A stretch of DNA of 64,000 bases from Virgibacillus aidingensis (GTDB lineage Bacteria; Bacillota; Bacilli; Bacillales; Amphibacillaceae): assembly GCF_010994035.1 (NCBI RefSeq), contig NZ_WIXN01000002.1:1-64000 (forward strand), in the 5' to 3' direction. Shown here piece after piece: positions 54,568-62,967 of this stretch. Under the pieces are notes generated by a model. The model ran no database searches and had not been told where the DNA came from. It worked only from the letters and a program-made list of their open reading frames with translations. The position numbers were made by a program, and so were the translations under genes. Each line of letters opens with the position of its first letter. Positions within the stretch are counted from its first letter, which is position 1.

Positions 54568-56412
54568 ATGCAATTAACATTGACGTTTATTATTTTGGGG
54601 ATCACCATCATTTTATTTATGACAAATAAATGGCGTTCTGATCTGGTTGCCGTGCTGGCCCTATTGGCCTTGGTTATTACAGGCATTCTGGAGCCTGCTG
54701 AGGCATTGGCCGGTTTTTCCAATAATGTCGTGATTATGATTGCCGGCCTGTTTGTAGTCGGTGCAGGACTGATGCGTACGGGGCTTGCTCAAATGGCAGG
54801 CGATCTGCTTTTGCGCTGGTCCAGGGGCAGTGAGCGAAACCTGTTTTTCATGCTGCTGTTTATTGTCGGCGGAGTGGGCGCATTTATGAGCAATACCGGA
54901 ACAGTGGCACTCATGCTCCCTGTCGTGATCAGTATAGCTCTCAGCATAAAAAGCAGTCCTTCCAAATATCTCATCCCTTTATCTTTTGCAGGAAGCCTGT
55001 CGGGTCTATTGACACTGATTGCCTCACCGCCCAATCTGATTGCCAGCCAGACACTTGGAGAAAACGGCTTTGACAGACTTGGCTTTTTTCAAATTACCCC
55101 TATCGGCATTATTGCATTAATTACAGGCGTTATATTTCTATATTTAACGAGAAACTTTTTGCTTCCCGACATTAAAGGAAGGGCTGGCAATGCCGGGGAT
55201 TATGAACTTTCACCAGAACAGCTGACTGCAGACTACGAACTAGGGGAAACGCTGTTCAGAGTCCGTGTTCCTTCAGCATCTCCCATGGTCGGTAAGGCGC
55301 TGGCAGATTTGAAGCTGCCTGCCAATTATCAGCTTTACGTATTAAAAATGGAACGGAATTCTACAGAGGGAATAAATATCCTGCCTATGAGGTACCAGGA
55401 GATGGCAGGGCCGACAAGCACTGTGCAGGCGCATGATATTCTATCGATTAAAGGTGCTAAAGAAAAATTAGAAAAATTAAAAGAAGATTACGGTCTGATA
55501 CTGGAAGCGGAAGAACATGAGGCGGAAGATCTTGTTTCTAAACAGCTTGGGATGGCGGAAGTACTGCTGACTCCCCATTCATCTTTTATTAATAAAACCA
55601 TTAAAAAAATCGGGTTTCGTGAAAAATATAACCTGAACGTGATGGGCATTAACCGCAAAGGGGACTATGTGCTTGACAGGATGTCCAATGAACGTCTCCG
55701 CTTCGGGGATGCCTTGCTTGTCCAAGGTGCCTGGGAGGACATTGAACTGCTGTCCAGGGAAGCGAGTGATGTTGTCGTTATCGGACAGCCGGAAAGCTCT
55801 GCCGGAAAAGCCGCGGCCTCCGGAAAAGCTCCGATCGCGGCAGGGATCATGATTTTAATGGTTATATTTATGGTTTTCGAGATATTTGCACCGGTTATAT
55901 CCGTCCTGATCGGTGCCTCTCTCATGGTTCTTACCGGCTGTCTGCGCAATATGAATGATGCCTACAGTGAATTAAACTGGGAAAGTATTGTATTAATTGC
56001 AGCCATGCTGCCTATGGCAACGGCTTTGGAAAAAACGGGCGGAATGGTGCTTTTATCCGATGCAATCATTCAAATGCTCGGCGGTTTTGGTGCTGTCGGC
56101 GTGCTGGCAGGCATATACCTGCTTACCATGGTTTTCGGGCAATTTATCAGCAACACCGCAACAGCTGTATTATTTGCACCAATTGCATTAAGTGCAGCAC
56201 TTAGCATGGACGCCAATCCATATACGTTTATGATTGCCCTGGCAGTTGCTGCGAACATGGCCTTTGCTACGCCGGTCTCCTCCCCTACCAATGCCATGGT
56301 GATGACCGCGGGAGGTTATAAATTCTTTGACTTCATTAAAATTGGAGTGCCGCTGCAGGCAGTAATGTTTATTGTTATGATGATTGTCATACCGATTTTT
56401 TTCCCACTATAA
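54568..56412 (+). CDS. SLC13-family transporter with two RCK_C (TrkA_C) domains
   Basis: A transporter of about 614 aa in the DASS/ArsB superfamily. Two membrane halves flank a cytosolic middle section with two TrkA_C-type domains (about 210-295 and 325-410, e.g. SPMVGKALADLKLPANYQ and NKTIKKIGFREKYNLNVMG). The halves carry SNTGTVALMLPVVISIA and ASPPNLIASQ, then ISNTATAVLFAPIALSAA and FATPVSSPTNAMVM. The likely substrates are dicarboxylates or sulfate with Na+. The start at 54568 follows AAGGGGTC. The longer frame from 54472 covers the REP-like element and is rejected. Confidence 0.9.
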   Translation: MQLTLTFIILGITIILFMTNKWRSDLVAVLALLALVITGILEPAEALAGFSNNVVIMIAGLFVVGAGLMRTGLAQMAGDLLLRWSRGSERNLFFMLLFIVGGVGAFMSNTGTVALMLPVVISIALSIKSSPSKYLIPLSFAGSLSGLLTLIASPPNLIASQTLGENGFDRLGFFQITPIGIIALITGVIFLYLTRNFLLPDIKGRAGNAGDYELSPEQLTADYELGETLFRVRVPSASPMVGKALADLKLPANYQLYVLKMERNSTEGINILPMRYQEMAGPTSTVQAHDILSIKGAKEKLEKLKEDYGLILEAEEHEAEDLVSKQLGMAEVLLTPHSSFINKTIKKIGFREKYNLNVMGINRKGDYVLDRMSNERLRFGDALLVQGAWEDIELLSREASDVVVIGQPESSAGKAAASGKAPIAAGIMILMVIFMVFEIFAPVISVLIGASLMVLTGCLRNMNDAYSELNWESIVLIAAMLPMATALEKTGGMVLLSDAIIQMLGGFGAVGVLAGIYLLTMVFGQFISNTATAVLFAPIALSAALSMDANPYTFMIALAVAANMAFATPVSSPTNAMVMTAGGYKFFDFIKIGVPLQAVMFIVMMIVIPIFFPL

Positions 56413-56429
56413 GAAAGAAGGTTATAGGG

Positions 56430-57032
56430 TTGAAGGAATACCAATATGATAAATTGCTGCATATTAAAACTGGAAAGGACAGAAAGGTGAAATACCCGGA
56501 TTCCTTTCATTATAATCCATATGAACCGACACCTTACAGCACCTTGGAAACATTATCAAAAAACTACGAGCTGCGGGCAAATGATCGTGTAGTCGATTTT
56601 GGTGCCGGCAAAGGCCGGCTCCCTTTTTACATCCATTATTTCCATCCTGCTTCCGTCATCGGGGTGGAAATGGATGAGGCTATGATGGAAAAATCACTGG
56701 TTAACCTGAACAACTACCAGCGTTTCATACAGGAAAAAGAGAATACCATCGAATTCCTCCCCTGTCTTGCCGAAGAATATATCATTCAGCCTCAGGATAA
56801 CTGTTTTTATTTCTTTAATCCATTTTCCACTGAGATTTTTCGTAAAGTGGTGAATCGTATCCTGCAATCGGTGGAAAAGCATAAACGCACTGTCGATCTT
56901 GTTCTTTATTATCCGAATGGGGATTATATTTTTTATTTGGAAAATCATACTGTATTTGAACTTGTAAAAGAAATTAAACTGCACGATTACCATTGGAATC
57001 CGGATGAGAGAATTCTCATTTACCGATTTTAG
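56430..57032 (+). CDS. Class I SAM-dependent methyltransferase
   Basis: A 200-aa cytosolic enzyme. The SAM-binding motif is VVDFGAGKGRLPFYIHY, with an acidic VIGVEMDE in motif II and YFFNPFST in motif IV. The substrate is unknown. The start is TTG 56430, preceded by AGAAGG. It lies 17 bp after the transporter gene and is probably co-transcribed with it. Confidence 0.85.
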   Translation: MKEYQYDKLLHIKTGKDRKVKYPDSFHYNPYEPTPYSTLETLSKNYELRANDRVVDFGAGKGRLPFYIHYFHPASVIGVEMDEAMMEKSLVNLNNYQRFIQEKENTIEFLPCLAEEYIIQPQDNCFYFFNPFSTEIFRKVVNRILQSVEKHKRTVDLVLYYPNGDYIFYLENHTVFELVKEIKLHDYHWNPDERILIYRF

Positions 57033-57071
57033 CACAATTGGGCGTGCAGCATTTTTTTATTAATATACCTT

Positions 57072-57095
57072 GTAATACGATGCACATCGTGTTAC
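57072..57095. promoter_or_regulatory. Palindrome upstream of the second padR
   Basis: GTAA-T-ACGATG-CA-CATCGT-G-TTAC: an 11-bp inverted repeat with one mismatch, about 25 bp before the ATG. Probable PadR operator. Confidence 0.6.
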
Positions 57096-57120
57096 ACTTT
57101 TTCCGAGGAGGGATAAAGGA

Positions 57121-57444
57121 ATGGACCGTGAAATAATGAAAGGAAGCATCGATATTTTATTGCTGAACTTACTTAACCAAAAAGATATGTACGGGTATGA
57201 AATGGTAAAGGTTTTAAAAGAAAAAAGCGGAGCGCTTTACAATATGAGTGAAGGGACGATGTATCCCGCTCTAAAAAGAATGGAGAAAAAAGGGTGGCTT
57301 CATTCCTACTGGTCGGAGACGGAACATGGCAGAAGAAAATACTATCGAATCAACGCTGATGGAGAAACGGTGCTGGAAACAAAGATCAGCGAATGGAAAA
57401 AAGTGAACAGTCTCATCCAAAAAACGTCGGGGGATTTATCATGA
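57121..57444 (+). CDS. PadR-family transcriptional regulator (second of two)
   Basis: A 107-aa winged-helix protein with LNQKDMYGYEMVKVLKEKSG and MSEGTMYPALKRMEKKGWL, then a short dimerisation helix. GGAGGGATAAAGGA precedes the ATG. It heads the operon padR-HAAS protein-PD40 lipoprotein-like gene. Its palindrome differs from that of the first PadR, so the two should bind different sites. Confidence 0.9.
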   Translation: MDREIMKGSIDILLLNLLNQKDMYGYEMVKVLKEKSGALYNMSEGTMYPALKRMEKKGWLHSYWSETEHGRRKYYRINADGETVLETKISEWKKVNSLIQKTSGDLS

Positions 57445-58304
57445 ACCGGATGGAAAAGCATATTCAGCAAGTGCTCCAGGAAACCCAATGCGCTGCTGAA
57501 GAACGGGAAGAATTGGAGGAAGAACTGCTGACTCACTTGCAGGAGCTGAAACAGTCTTATATCGCACAGGGTGAATCGGAAACGAAGGCAGAAAAGCTGG
57601 CAATAGTTCAATTTGGCGGATCAAAATTAATTGGCCGCGGTTTGCAGGAATCCATGTACCCATGGCAGCGCGGATTATTATATATCATTGGAATTGCCAG
57701 CCTGTTATTTGGCGTGCTGTTTCATTTATATACTTTATATGTTTTACAGGAACCTTCTATAGGCTGGCTGGCCATTCAGCTGACAGCGGGTGCCTTTATC
57801 ACATTGGCCGCCATTAATATTGCTTTTATCGGAAAACATCCCTATTTCCTGCATGTGATGGGGATGCTTCATCTTATTTGGCATGCCATTACATATCTTT
57901 TTATTCAAGGAATGCCAATGAATCAAGTTTTCTTGTTTCTTGTCTATTTAATCCTGCTTATTGGTTTTCAGCTTGTATTCCTATTTAGAAATTCGTATTT
58001 TTCTTCAGCCGCTCCGAACGAGGACGCAAGAAAGAGATGGGAAATTAAAATAGGCTATACACTGAATTTGGTGTTTGGCATGGCAGTGATCGCCATTGCT
58101 TTGTTCTTCCTTTGGGGACTTTTGCTTTTTACAGGCTGGTCGATGATGGCCCTTTATGCATTTATTCCGATCCTTGTCTGGTTTGTGTTTTATAAGTATC
58201 AAATGAAATTTATTGCCAGAAAGCCAGTTGTTTCTATTCTTACCGGGCTGCTGTTTTCGGCACTGGCGGTTGCCGTTCCCTATGCCATCCTTGTGATTGT
58301 TTAG
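57441..58304 (+). CDS. HAAS-domain membrane protein (permease-prefix type)
   Basis: About 287 aa. Residues 1-75 form the HAAS helical domain (EELEEELLTHLQELKQSYIA, GGSKLIGRGLQESM), then about seven hydrophobic helices. The ATG at 57441 overlaps the padR stop (ATGA). HAAS-PadR pairs probably sense membrane state, but this is inference. The C-terminal helices are not recognised. Confidence 0.8.
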   Translation: MNRMEKHIQQVLQETQCAAEEREELEEELLTHLQELKQSYIAQGESETKAEKLAIVQFGGSKLIGRGLQESMYPWQRGLLYIIGIASLLFGVLFHLYTLYVLQEPSIGWLAIQLTAGAFITLAAINIAFIGKHPYFLHVMGMLHLIWHAITYLFIQGMPMNQVFLFLVYLILLIGFQLVFLFRNSYFSSAAPNEDARKRWEIKIGYTLNLVFGMAVIAIALFFLWGLLLFTGWSMMALYAFIPILVWFVFYKYQMKFIARKPVVSILTGLLFSALAVAVPYAILVIV

Positions 58305-58331
58305 AGCGCTGAGTTGACAGGAGGATTTAAC

Positions 58332-59354
58332 ATGACTTTAAAAATGAAAAATATACTTTTTATTTCCGGCATGCTGATTTTATTTCTGTTATTATGGAGT
58401 GTCACTTTGTTTGCAGATGTGCCGAAAGGATTTACGGGCTACGGGGAAACAACGGCGATTTCCCCGGATGATGAGACACTCGTGTTTTCCTACTATCATG
58501 ACGGGGACGCGTCATTATACGCAGTTCCCGTTGACGGCGGGGAAGCAACACTGCTTGCTCAGCCGGAGGAAGGGACATCCTACGTCAATCCGGCATTTTC
58601 ACCGGATGGGGACATGATTGTTTTTATTAAACAATGGCAGGAGGAGGAGCAGCCATATGGGGAATTAATGTTAATGGGAGCTGCCTCCGGAGAAAAGAGA
58701 GCACTGACATCCGGCTATAACTTGATTACGGAAGCCGTGTTCTCCCCTGATGGCGGATCTTTATATTTTCTGCAGGCCGGAGTTTTTCAAAACTACTCCG
58801 ATATAGCAAGGGAAAGACCGCATGATTTTGATATTCACAGGATGGATTTGCATACATATGAAACCGAACAGGTCACAAATAAAAAGGCTTATGACATGTC
58901 TTCCCTGGCTGTCACACCGGATGGTGAAGAGCTGATGTACCGGAGTTATGAAGACAGCGACCGGATTATCTTTATGTCTATGGAAAATAACCGGGAAACA
59001 TCTCCCGTGCCCATTTTTGATGTTGCTTCAGAGGCGCCAATCCTTTCTTCACCGGCTCTGTCATCGGACGGAGAGCAGGTTATTTTCTCGGATGTTGCTT
59101 CTAAAGATGAAAATGGAACATTTATATATGAAGGCTTTCGTATGGACCTGGATAATTACGAGGCCGAGCAGATTACCAATTTTCAGGAGCATGTGACCGA
59201 ACCGGTATTTTTTCATCACAGCGATAGGCTGATTGTAACGGTGGATAAACAATTTGCCCAAAGGGAGTCGGATTACCAGTACTGGGAAGTGAGTCTTGAT
59301 GGGACGGAGCAAAGGCGACTGCATATTGAAATACCTGAGGGCGAAGAATTATAG
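58332..59354 (+). CDS. TolB-like beta-propeller (PD40 repeats) membrane-anchored protein
   Basis: About 340 aa. An N-terminal hydrophobic segment (ILFISGMLILFLLLWSVTLF) acts as signal or anchor. The rest contains PD40-type repeats: TAISPDDETLVFSYYHDGDA, NPAFSPDGDMIVFI, AVFSPDGGSLYFL, LAVTPDGEELMY and PALSSDGEQVIFS. Such propellers bind proteins or peptides. Function unknown, but co-transcription with PadR and the HAAS protein suggests an envelope role. AGGAGG lies upstream of the ATG at 58332. Confidence 0.82.
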   Translation: MTLKMKNILFISGMLILFLLLWSVTLFADVPKGFTGYGETTAISPDDETLVFSYYHDGDASLYAVPVDGGEATLLAQPEEGTSYVNPAFSPDGDMIVFIKQWQEEEQPYGELMLMGAASGEKRALTSGYNLITEAVFSPDGGSLYFLQAGVFQNYSDIARERPHDFDIHRMDLHTYETEQVTNKKAYDMSSLAVTPDGEELMYRSYEDSDRIIFMSMENNRETSPVPIFDVASEAPILSSPALSSDGEQVIFSDVASKDENGTFIYEGFRMDLDNYEAEQITNFQEHVTEPVFFHHSDRLIVTVDKQFAQRESDYQYWEVSLDGTEQRRLHIEIPEGEEL

Positions 59355-59400
59355 AAGGCTTCAGGATTGATTAGTATTTTATTAGGATTCTTAGTCAACT

Positions 59401-59438
59401 AAAAAAACCGGCGACCCTTCATGATCCGCCGGTTTTTT
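59401..59438. terminator. Bidirectional terminator between convergent genes
   Basis: AAAAAACCGGCG pairs with CGCCGGTTTTTT. Confidence 0.85.
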
Positions 59439-59443
59439 ATCAG

Positions 59444-60430
59444 TTATTCCTCATACTCTTTTTGAATATCCTTTGTGCTTCTGACCGTATCAATTGGACG
59501 CACCATTTTTTCTATCTGTTCCCGTTTAGGTTCCAGAAATGGAGGCAGAGACAGTTTTTCCCCAAGTGTTTCATATGGCTCATCCCCCATAAATCCAGGA
59601 CCATCTGTAGCAAATTCAAATAATATTTGTGGCGCTACTCTCGAATAGAGTGAACCGAAGAAGAAACGGTCAACAAAGCCGGAAGTCTGGAATCCAATTC
59701 CCTCCAAGTGTTTTTGCCATTCCTCCAGTACAGAGCGATCCTCCACACGAAATGCTGCATGGTGCACTGTTCCAAACCCTTGCATGGCATTTGGCAGTAC
59801 GGCATTGTATTCCACAATCACTTGTGCGCCGTTTCCGCCTTCTCCTACTTCAAATAAATGGAAAGAGCCGTCCTGATCTATTTCTTTAAATTGGAGTACT
59901 TTTTCCATCATCTGTTTAAAATAATCTATATCGGACGTGCGCACAAACAGCGGTCCGAGCCCGGTTATCGCGTATGCAAGCGGGATTGGTCCATCCTGCC
60001 AAGGTGTACCTGATGCGACACCTTCATTATTTTCATCAGAAATCAATTGATACTGCTGATCATCAAAATCCACGAAGGAAAGTGTCTTTTTCCCGAATTG
60101 CTCTTTTACACCGGTATGCTTTACTCCCAGTCTGTCAAAACGCTTCACCCAATAATCAATGGCAGCATCGCTCGGTACCCGGAAGGAGGTTTTAAAAATT
60201 TCATTTGTTCCATGAGTGCCTTTCGGAATGCCGGGAAAGTCAAAAAATGTCATATCTGTTCCAGGGCTTCCTGTATCATCGGCAAAAAATAAATGATAAG
60301 TCTGGATATCGTCCTGATTTACTGTTTTCTTTACCAGACGCATCCCAAGTACATAAGTGAAAAATTCATAGTTCTTCTCTGCACTGCTTGTGATGGCAGT
60401 AACGTGATGTATTCCTTTTAATCCATTCAT
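59444..60430 (-). CDS. Ring-cleaving dioxygenase of the VOC superfamily (MhqO/MhqA-like)
   Basis: A 328-aa protein with two VOC domains: MNGLKGIHHVTAITSSAEKN with metal His near the N-terminus, and a second half opening GFGTVHHAAFRVEDRS with another His. A Glu-containing ILFEFATDGPGF completes the metal site. In B. subtilis MhqA/MhqO act on methylhydroquinone-type quinones and are controlled by MhqR. Here no MhqR is adjacent. Probably detoxifies quinones or catechols. Confidence 0.88.
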   Translation of the reverse strand: MNGLKGIHHVTAITSSAEKNYEFFTYVLGMRLVKKTVNQDDIQTYHLFFADDTGSPGTDMTFFDFPGIPKGTHGTNEIFKTSFRVPSDAAIDYWVKRFDRLGVKHTGVKEQFGKKTLSFVDFDDQQYQLISDENNEGVASGTPWQDGPIPLAYAITGLGPLFVRTSDIDYFKQMMEKVLQFKEIDQDGSFHLFEVGEGGNGAQVIVEYNAVLPNAMQGFGTVHHAAFRVEDRSVLEEWQKHLEGIGFQTSGFVDRFFFGSLYSRVAPQILFEFATDGPGFMGDEPYETLGEKLSLPPFLEPKREQIEKMVRPIDTVRSTKDIQKEYEE

Positions 60431-60626
60431 ATGAAATCCTCCAGTTTTGTATATTTAGCAAGCTGTTTAATTTTAATTACGATATTATGAATTCAGTTTA
60501 TCATAGGTGTTCATTTGTGTCAAAAAAGAACGCCTGATTTCCTGCCTATATTTATCTTCCCATTTGATAAAAGCATTTCCTAAGCTATGGTATAATGAAT
60601 GAAATGATAGAAAGAGGTGAAATCAA

Positions 60627-61220
60627 ATGAATAGCAATGATAAATCAAAAAAAAGTGATAAGATAAAAGAGAATTCCCTTACCTATGATGACTATGCAGC
60701 GATTGATGACGGCAACCGTTATGAATTGGTACAAGGTCAATTAGAACTCATGAGTCCTGCCCCATCCTCTATTCACCAAATGATAAACTTTGAAATCCAA
60801 AAATGTTTAACAAAAAGCTGTGAAGACGCGTACTTCATATTACATGCCCCTATAGATGTTATCCTATCAGAAGAAGAAGTAAGACAGCCGGACGTTGTTC
60901 TCATTCACCGTGACAGAAAAGGTATAATTAAAAAGCGAGGGATAACTGGTGCACCTGACCTTGTCGTTGAAATCCTATCCCCCTCAACGTTAAAACGGGA
61001 TAAAATTGACAAACGGAAAACATACGAAAACTATGCTGTGCCGGAATATTGGATTGTTGACCCGGATTCCTTTGTATTAGAGCAATTTGTTTTAAAAAAC
61101 GGACAATATGAGCTGTTCAATATCTTTCAACAAGATGAAACCATCACTTCCCCAAACATCCGCTGCACGAGTTTTACGATGGCAGAAATCATGGTAAATA
61201 TTCCGGATATTCAGGAATAA
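60627..61220 (+). CDS. Uma2-family (DUF820) restriction-endonuclease-like protein
   Basis: A 197-aa PD-(D/E)XK fold protein. RQPDVVLIHRDRKG and APDLVVEILSPSTLKRDK give the catalytic Asp, Glu and Lys residues, then YAVPEYWIVDPD. Uma2 proteins are nuclease-like with unclear biology, abundant in cyanobacteria and often singletons elsewhere. A -10 TATAAT with upstream TGG and GAGGTGA before the ATG support the start. No toxin-antitoxin partner is visible. Confidence 0.85.
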   Translation: MNSNDKSKKSDKIKENSLTYDDYAAIDDGNRYELVQGQLELMSPAPSSIHQMINFEIQKCLTKSCEDAYFILHAPIDVILSEEEVRQPDVVLIHRDRKGIIKKRGITGAPDLVVEILSPSTLKRDKIDKRKTYENYAVPEYWIVDPDSFVLEQFVLKNGQYELFNIFQQDETITSPNIRCTSFTMAEIMVNIPDIQE

Positions 61221-61226
61221 AATGAA

Positions 61227-61259
61227 GAAAGACGTCATTCCAAATGAACAGCGTCTTTC
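61227..61259. terminator. Terminator after the Uma2 gene
   Basis: GAAAGACG pairs with CGTCTTTC, followed by CATTATTTTC. Confidence 0.6.
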
Positions 61260-61288
61260 CATTATTTTCATTCCTATCCATGACTGTA

Positions 61289-61675
61289 CTAATCCCCTGT
61301 TAAAATAACGCCAGCAAAGTATCCGGTCAATACCTGTTTCTCTTTCTCGTTTTTGCATGCAAAATTAGCTAAAATAGAAACTTTATGTTTATCTTTCTTT
61401 TCCAACTTTTCGATCATGACTTCACAATGGATTCTATCTCCGGTAAATACGGGTCTTAAAAACTCAAAATTCATGGTTCGGGCCAGCACATTATAATCTC
61501 CGCCCACCTTTGTCGGCAATGTACCTGTTAATAGGCCCTGCACCACCAGCCTTCCCAATTTATCAGGATGCTTATGATGTTCCCCTTCATCTCCGGATAT
61601 TTTTGTAAATACTTCTACATCTTTTTTGGTAAATGTTCGTTCAAACCGGACAATGTCTCCAACTTTTAAATTCAA
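61289..61675 (-). CDS. MaoC-like hotdog dehydratase domain protein
   Basis: About 128 aa. VGDIVRFERTFTKKDVEVFT followed by SGDEGEHHKHPDKLG, where the hydratase Asp and His should lie, and LVVQGLLTGTLPTKVGG match the MaoC/R-hydratase fold. It likely handles an enoyl-CoA or acts as an acyl-CoA dehydratase. The start is TTG 61675, set by GGGGG 8 bp upstream. The TTG at 61693 is less suitable. Confidence 0.85.
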   Translation of the reverse strand: MNLKVGDIVRFERTFTKKDVEVFTKISGDEGEHHKHPDKLGRLVVQGLLTGTLPTKVGGDYNVLARTMNFEFLRPVFTGDRIHCEVMIEKLEKKDKHKVSILANFACKNEKEKQVLTGYFAGVILTGD

Positions 61676-61759
61676 TGTATATGCCCCCTGCAATATTCAT
61701 GAAGAAAGTATCCACTTTTGCATAGAAACTCCAAGGGTAGAACCCATCCTCCCAAATAT

Positions 61760-62797
61760 CTATTCCACACCGCTTTCCAAAATAGAAAATCTCCCATTCT
61801 CACAGTCTATCTCAACCAATGCCCCATATGGCAAAATGAATTTTGGTTCCGTATGCCCAAAGTTTGCATTATAAAGAATCGGCAAGTTTTCAAGGCCGTA
61901 TTCTTTCATGACCGTTAAAATTTCTTCCTTGTATTCCTCATAATACTCCTCGTCCTGAGGTTTTCCGAACACCATTCCATTTGCCTGCTGAAGAATCCCC
62001 TGTGCTGCATAGTTTCTGAGCCAGTACTTCAGCATTCCAGGTGCAGGTTTTTCCTCAGAAGTTTCAAAGAATAATATACTATTTTCCCAATACTTTTCTT
62101 CCGGCCACAGCACGGTCCCTTTGGCAAATTCCAGTACTTCGATGCATCCGCCGATTAAACGTCCCTCGACTGCACCATTTCCCTGCAATATTTCATAACC
62201 GGAATTCCGCTGCATTTGCCGCTGTTTATTTTTGTTTTCCTCCGCCCATTCAAGAAACTCACTCGTCCACATTTCTGCAGGCTTAACTTCACCAATTGCT
62301 TCATTTGAAAACAGCGTCCGCTTTACCATATCCACTGTATAAGGAATCATTTCCACATTTTCGGCAAAATCTGTCATGATCGCAGGACCGTAGAAGGAAG
62401 AAAGACCCGCTTTATGGCAAAACAGATGGGATATCGTTATATCGGAGTATCCCATAAATACCTTTGGATTCTGCCGAATGACTTCAAAGTCAATATGCGG
62501 CAGCAGCCGGATACTTTCATTCCCGCCAATTGTCGCAAAGATTCCTTTTATACTTTCATCTTTAAAAGCATCCATCAAATCCTGAGCCCTTGCTTCCGGA
62601 TGTTCATAAAGATAGTCTGCGCCCTTCAGGCTGTTTGGCATTGCCACTACCTTAAGGCTAAATACCTCTTCCAGTCTTTTGACACCCTGATCATACCGCC
62701 AGCGCAATTCCGGCTCGCCGGCTGCTCCTGAAGAAGGACTTACTGTTGCCACCTTATCTCCGGGATGCAATTTTTGCGGTTTTTTCAACATTTCCAT
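61760..62797 (-). CDS. S66-family LD-carboxypeptidase / MccF-like protein
   Basis: About 345 aa. GDKVATVSPSSGAAGE at the start, a Ser nucleophile in VFMGYSDITISHL, Glu in IGGCIEVLEF and His in NANFGHTEPKF form the S66 triad. The family contains cytosolic LD-carboxypeptidases for murein recycling and MccF, which inactivates microcin C. The length and GYSDIT fit both. No peptide-antibiotic genes are nearby. The start is ATG 62797 or 62791. Confidence 0.88.
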   Translation of the reverse strand: MEMLKKPQKLHPGDKVATVSPSSGAAGEPELRWRYDQGVKRLEEVFSLKVVAMPNSLKGADYLYEHPEARAQDLMDAFKDESIKGIFATIGGNESIRLLPHIDFEVIRQNPKVFMGYSDITISHLFCHKAGLSSFYGPAIMTDFAENVEMIPYTVDMVKRTLFSNEAIGEVKPAEMWTSEFLEWAEENKNKQRQMQRNSGYEILQGNGAVEGRLIGGCIEVLEFAKGTVLWPEEKYWENSILFFETSEEKPAPGMLKYWLRNYAAQGILQQANGMVFGKPQDEEYYEEYKEEILTVMKEYGLENLPILYNANFGHTEPKFILPYGALVEIDCENGRFSILESGVE

Positions 62798-62967
62798 CAC
62801 CAACTTTTTTAATCAGTATACACGATAAACGAACCTATATCACTATATTTTCCAAATAAAAATACACACCGATCACATAAAAATGTTATTATTAACATAC
62901 TTTGACACATTGGGGCAGATTGGCAATATTCTTTGTCCCGGAATTTAGTAAAGAAGGTGTTTTATAA

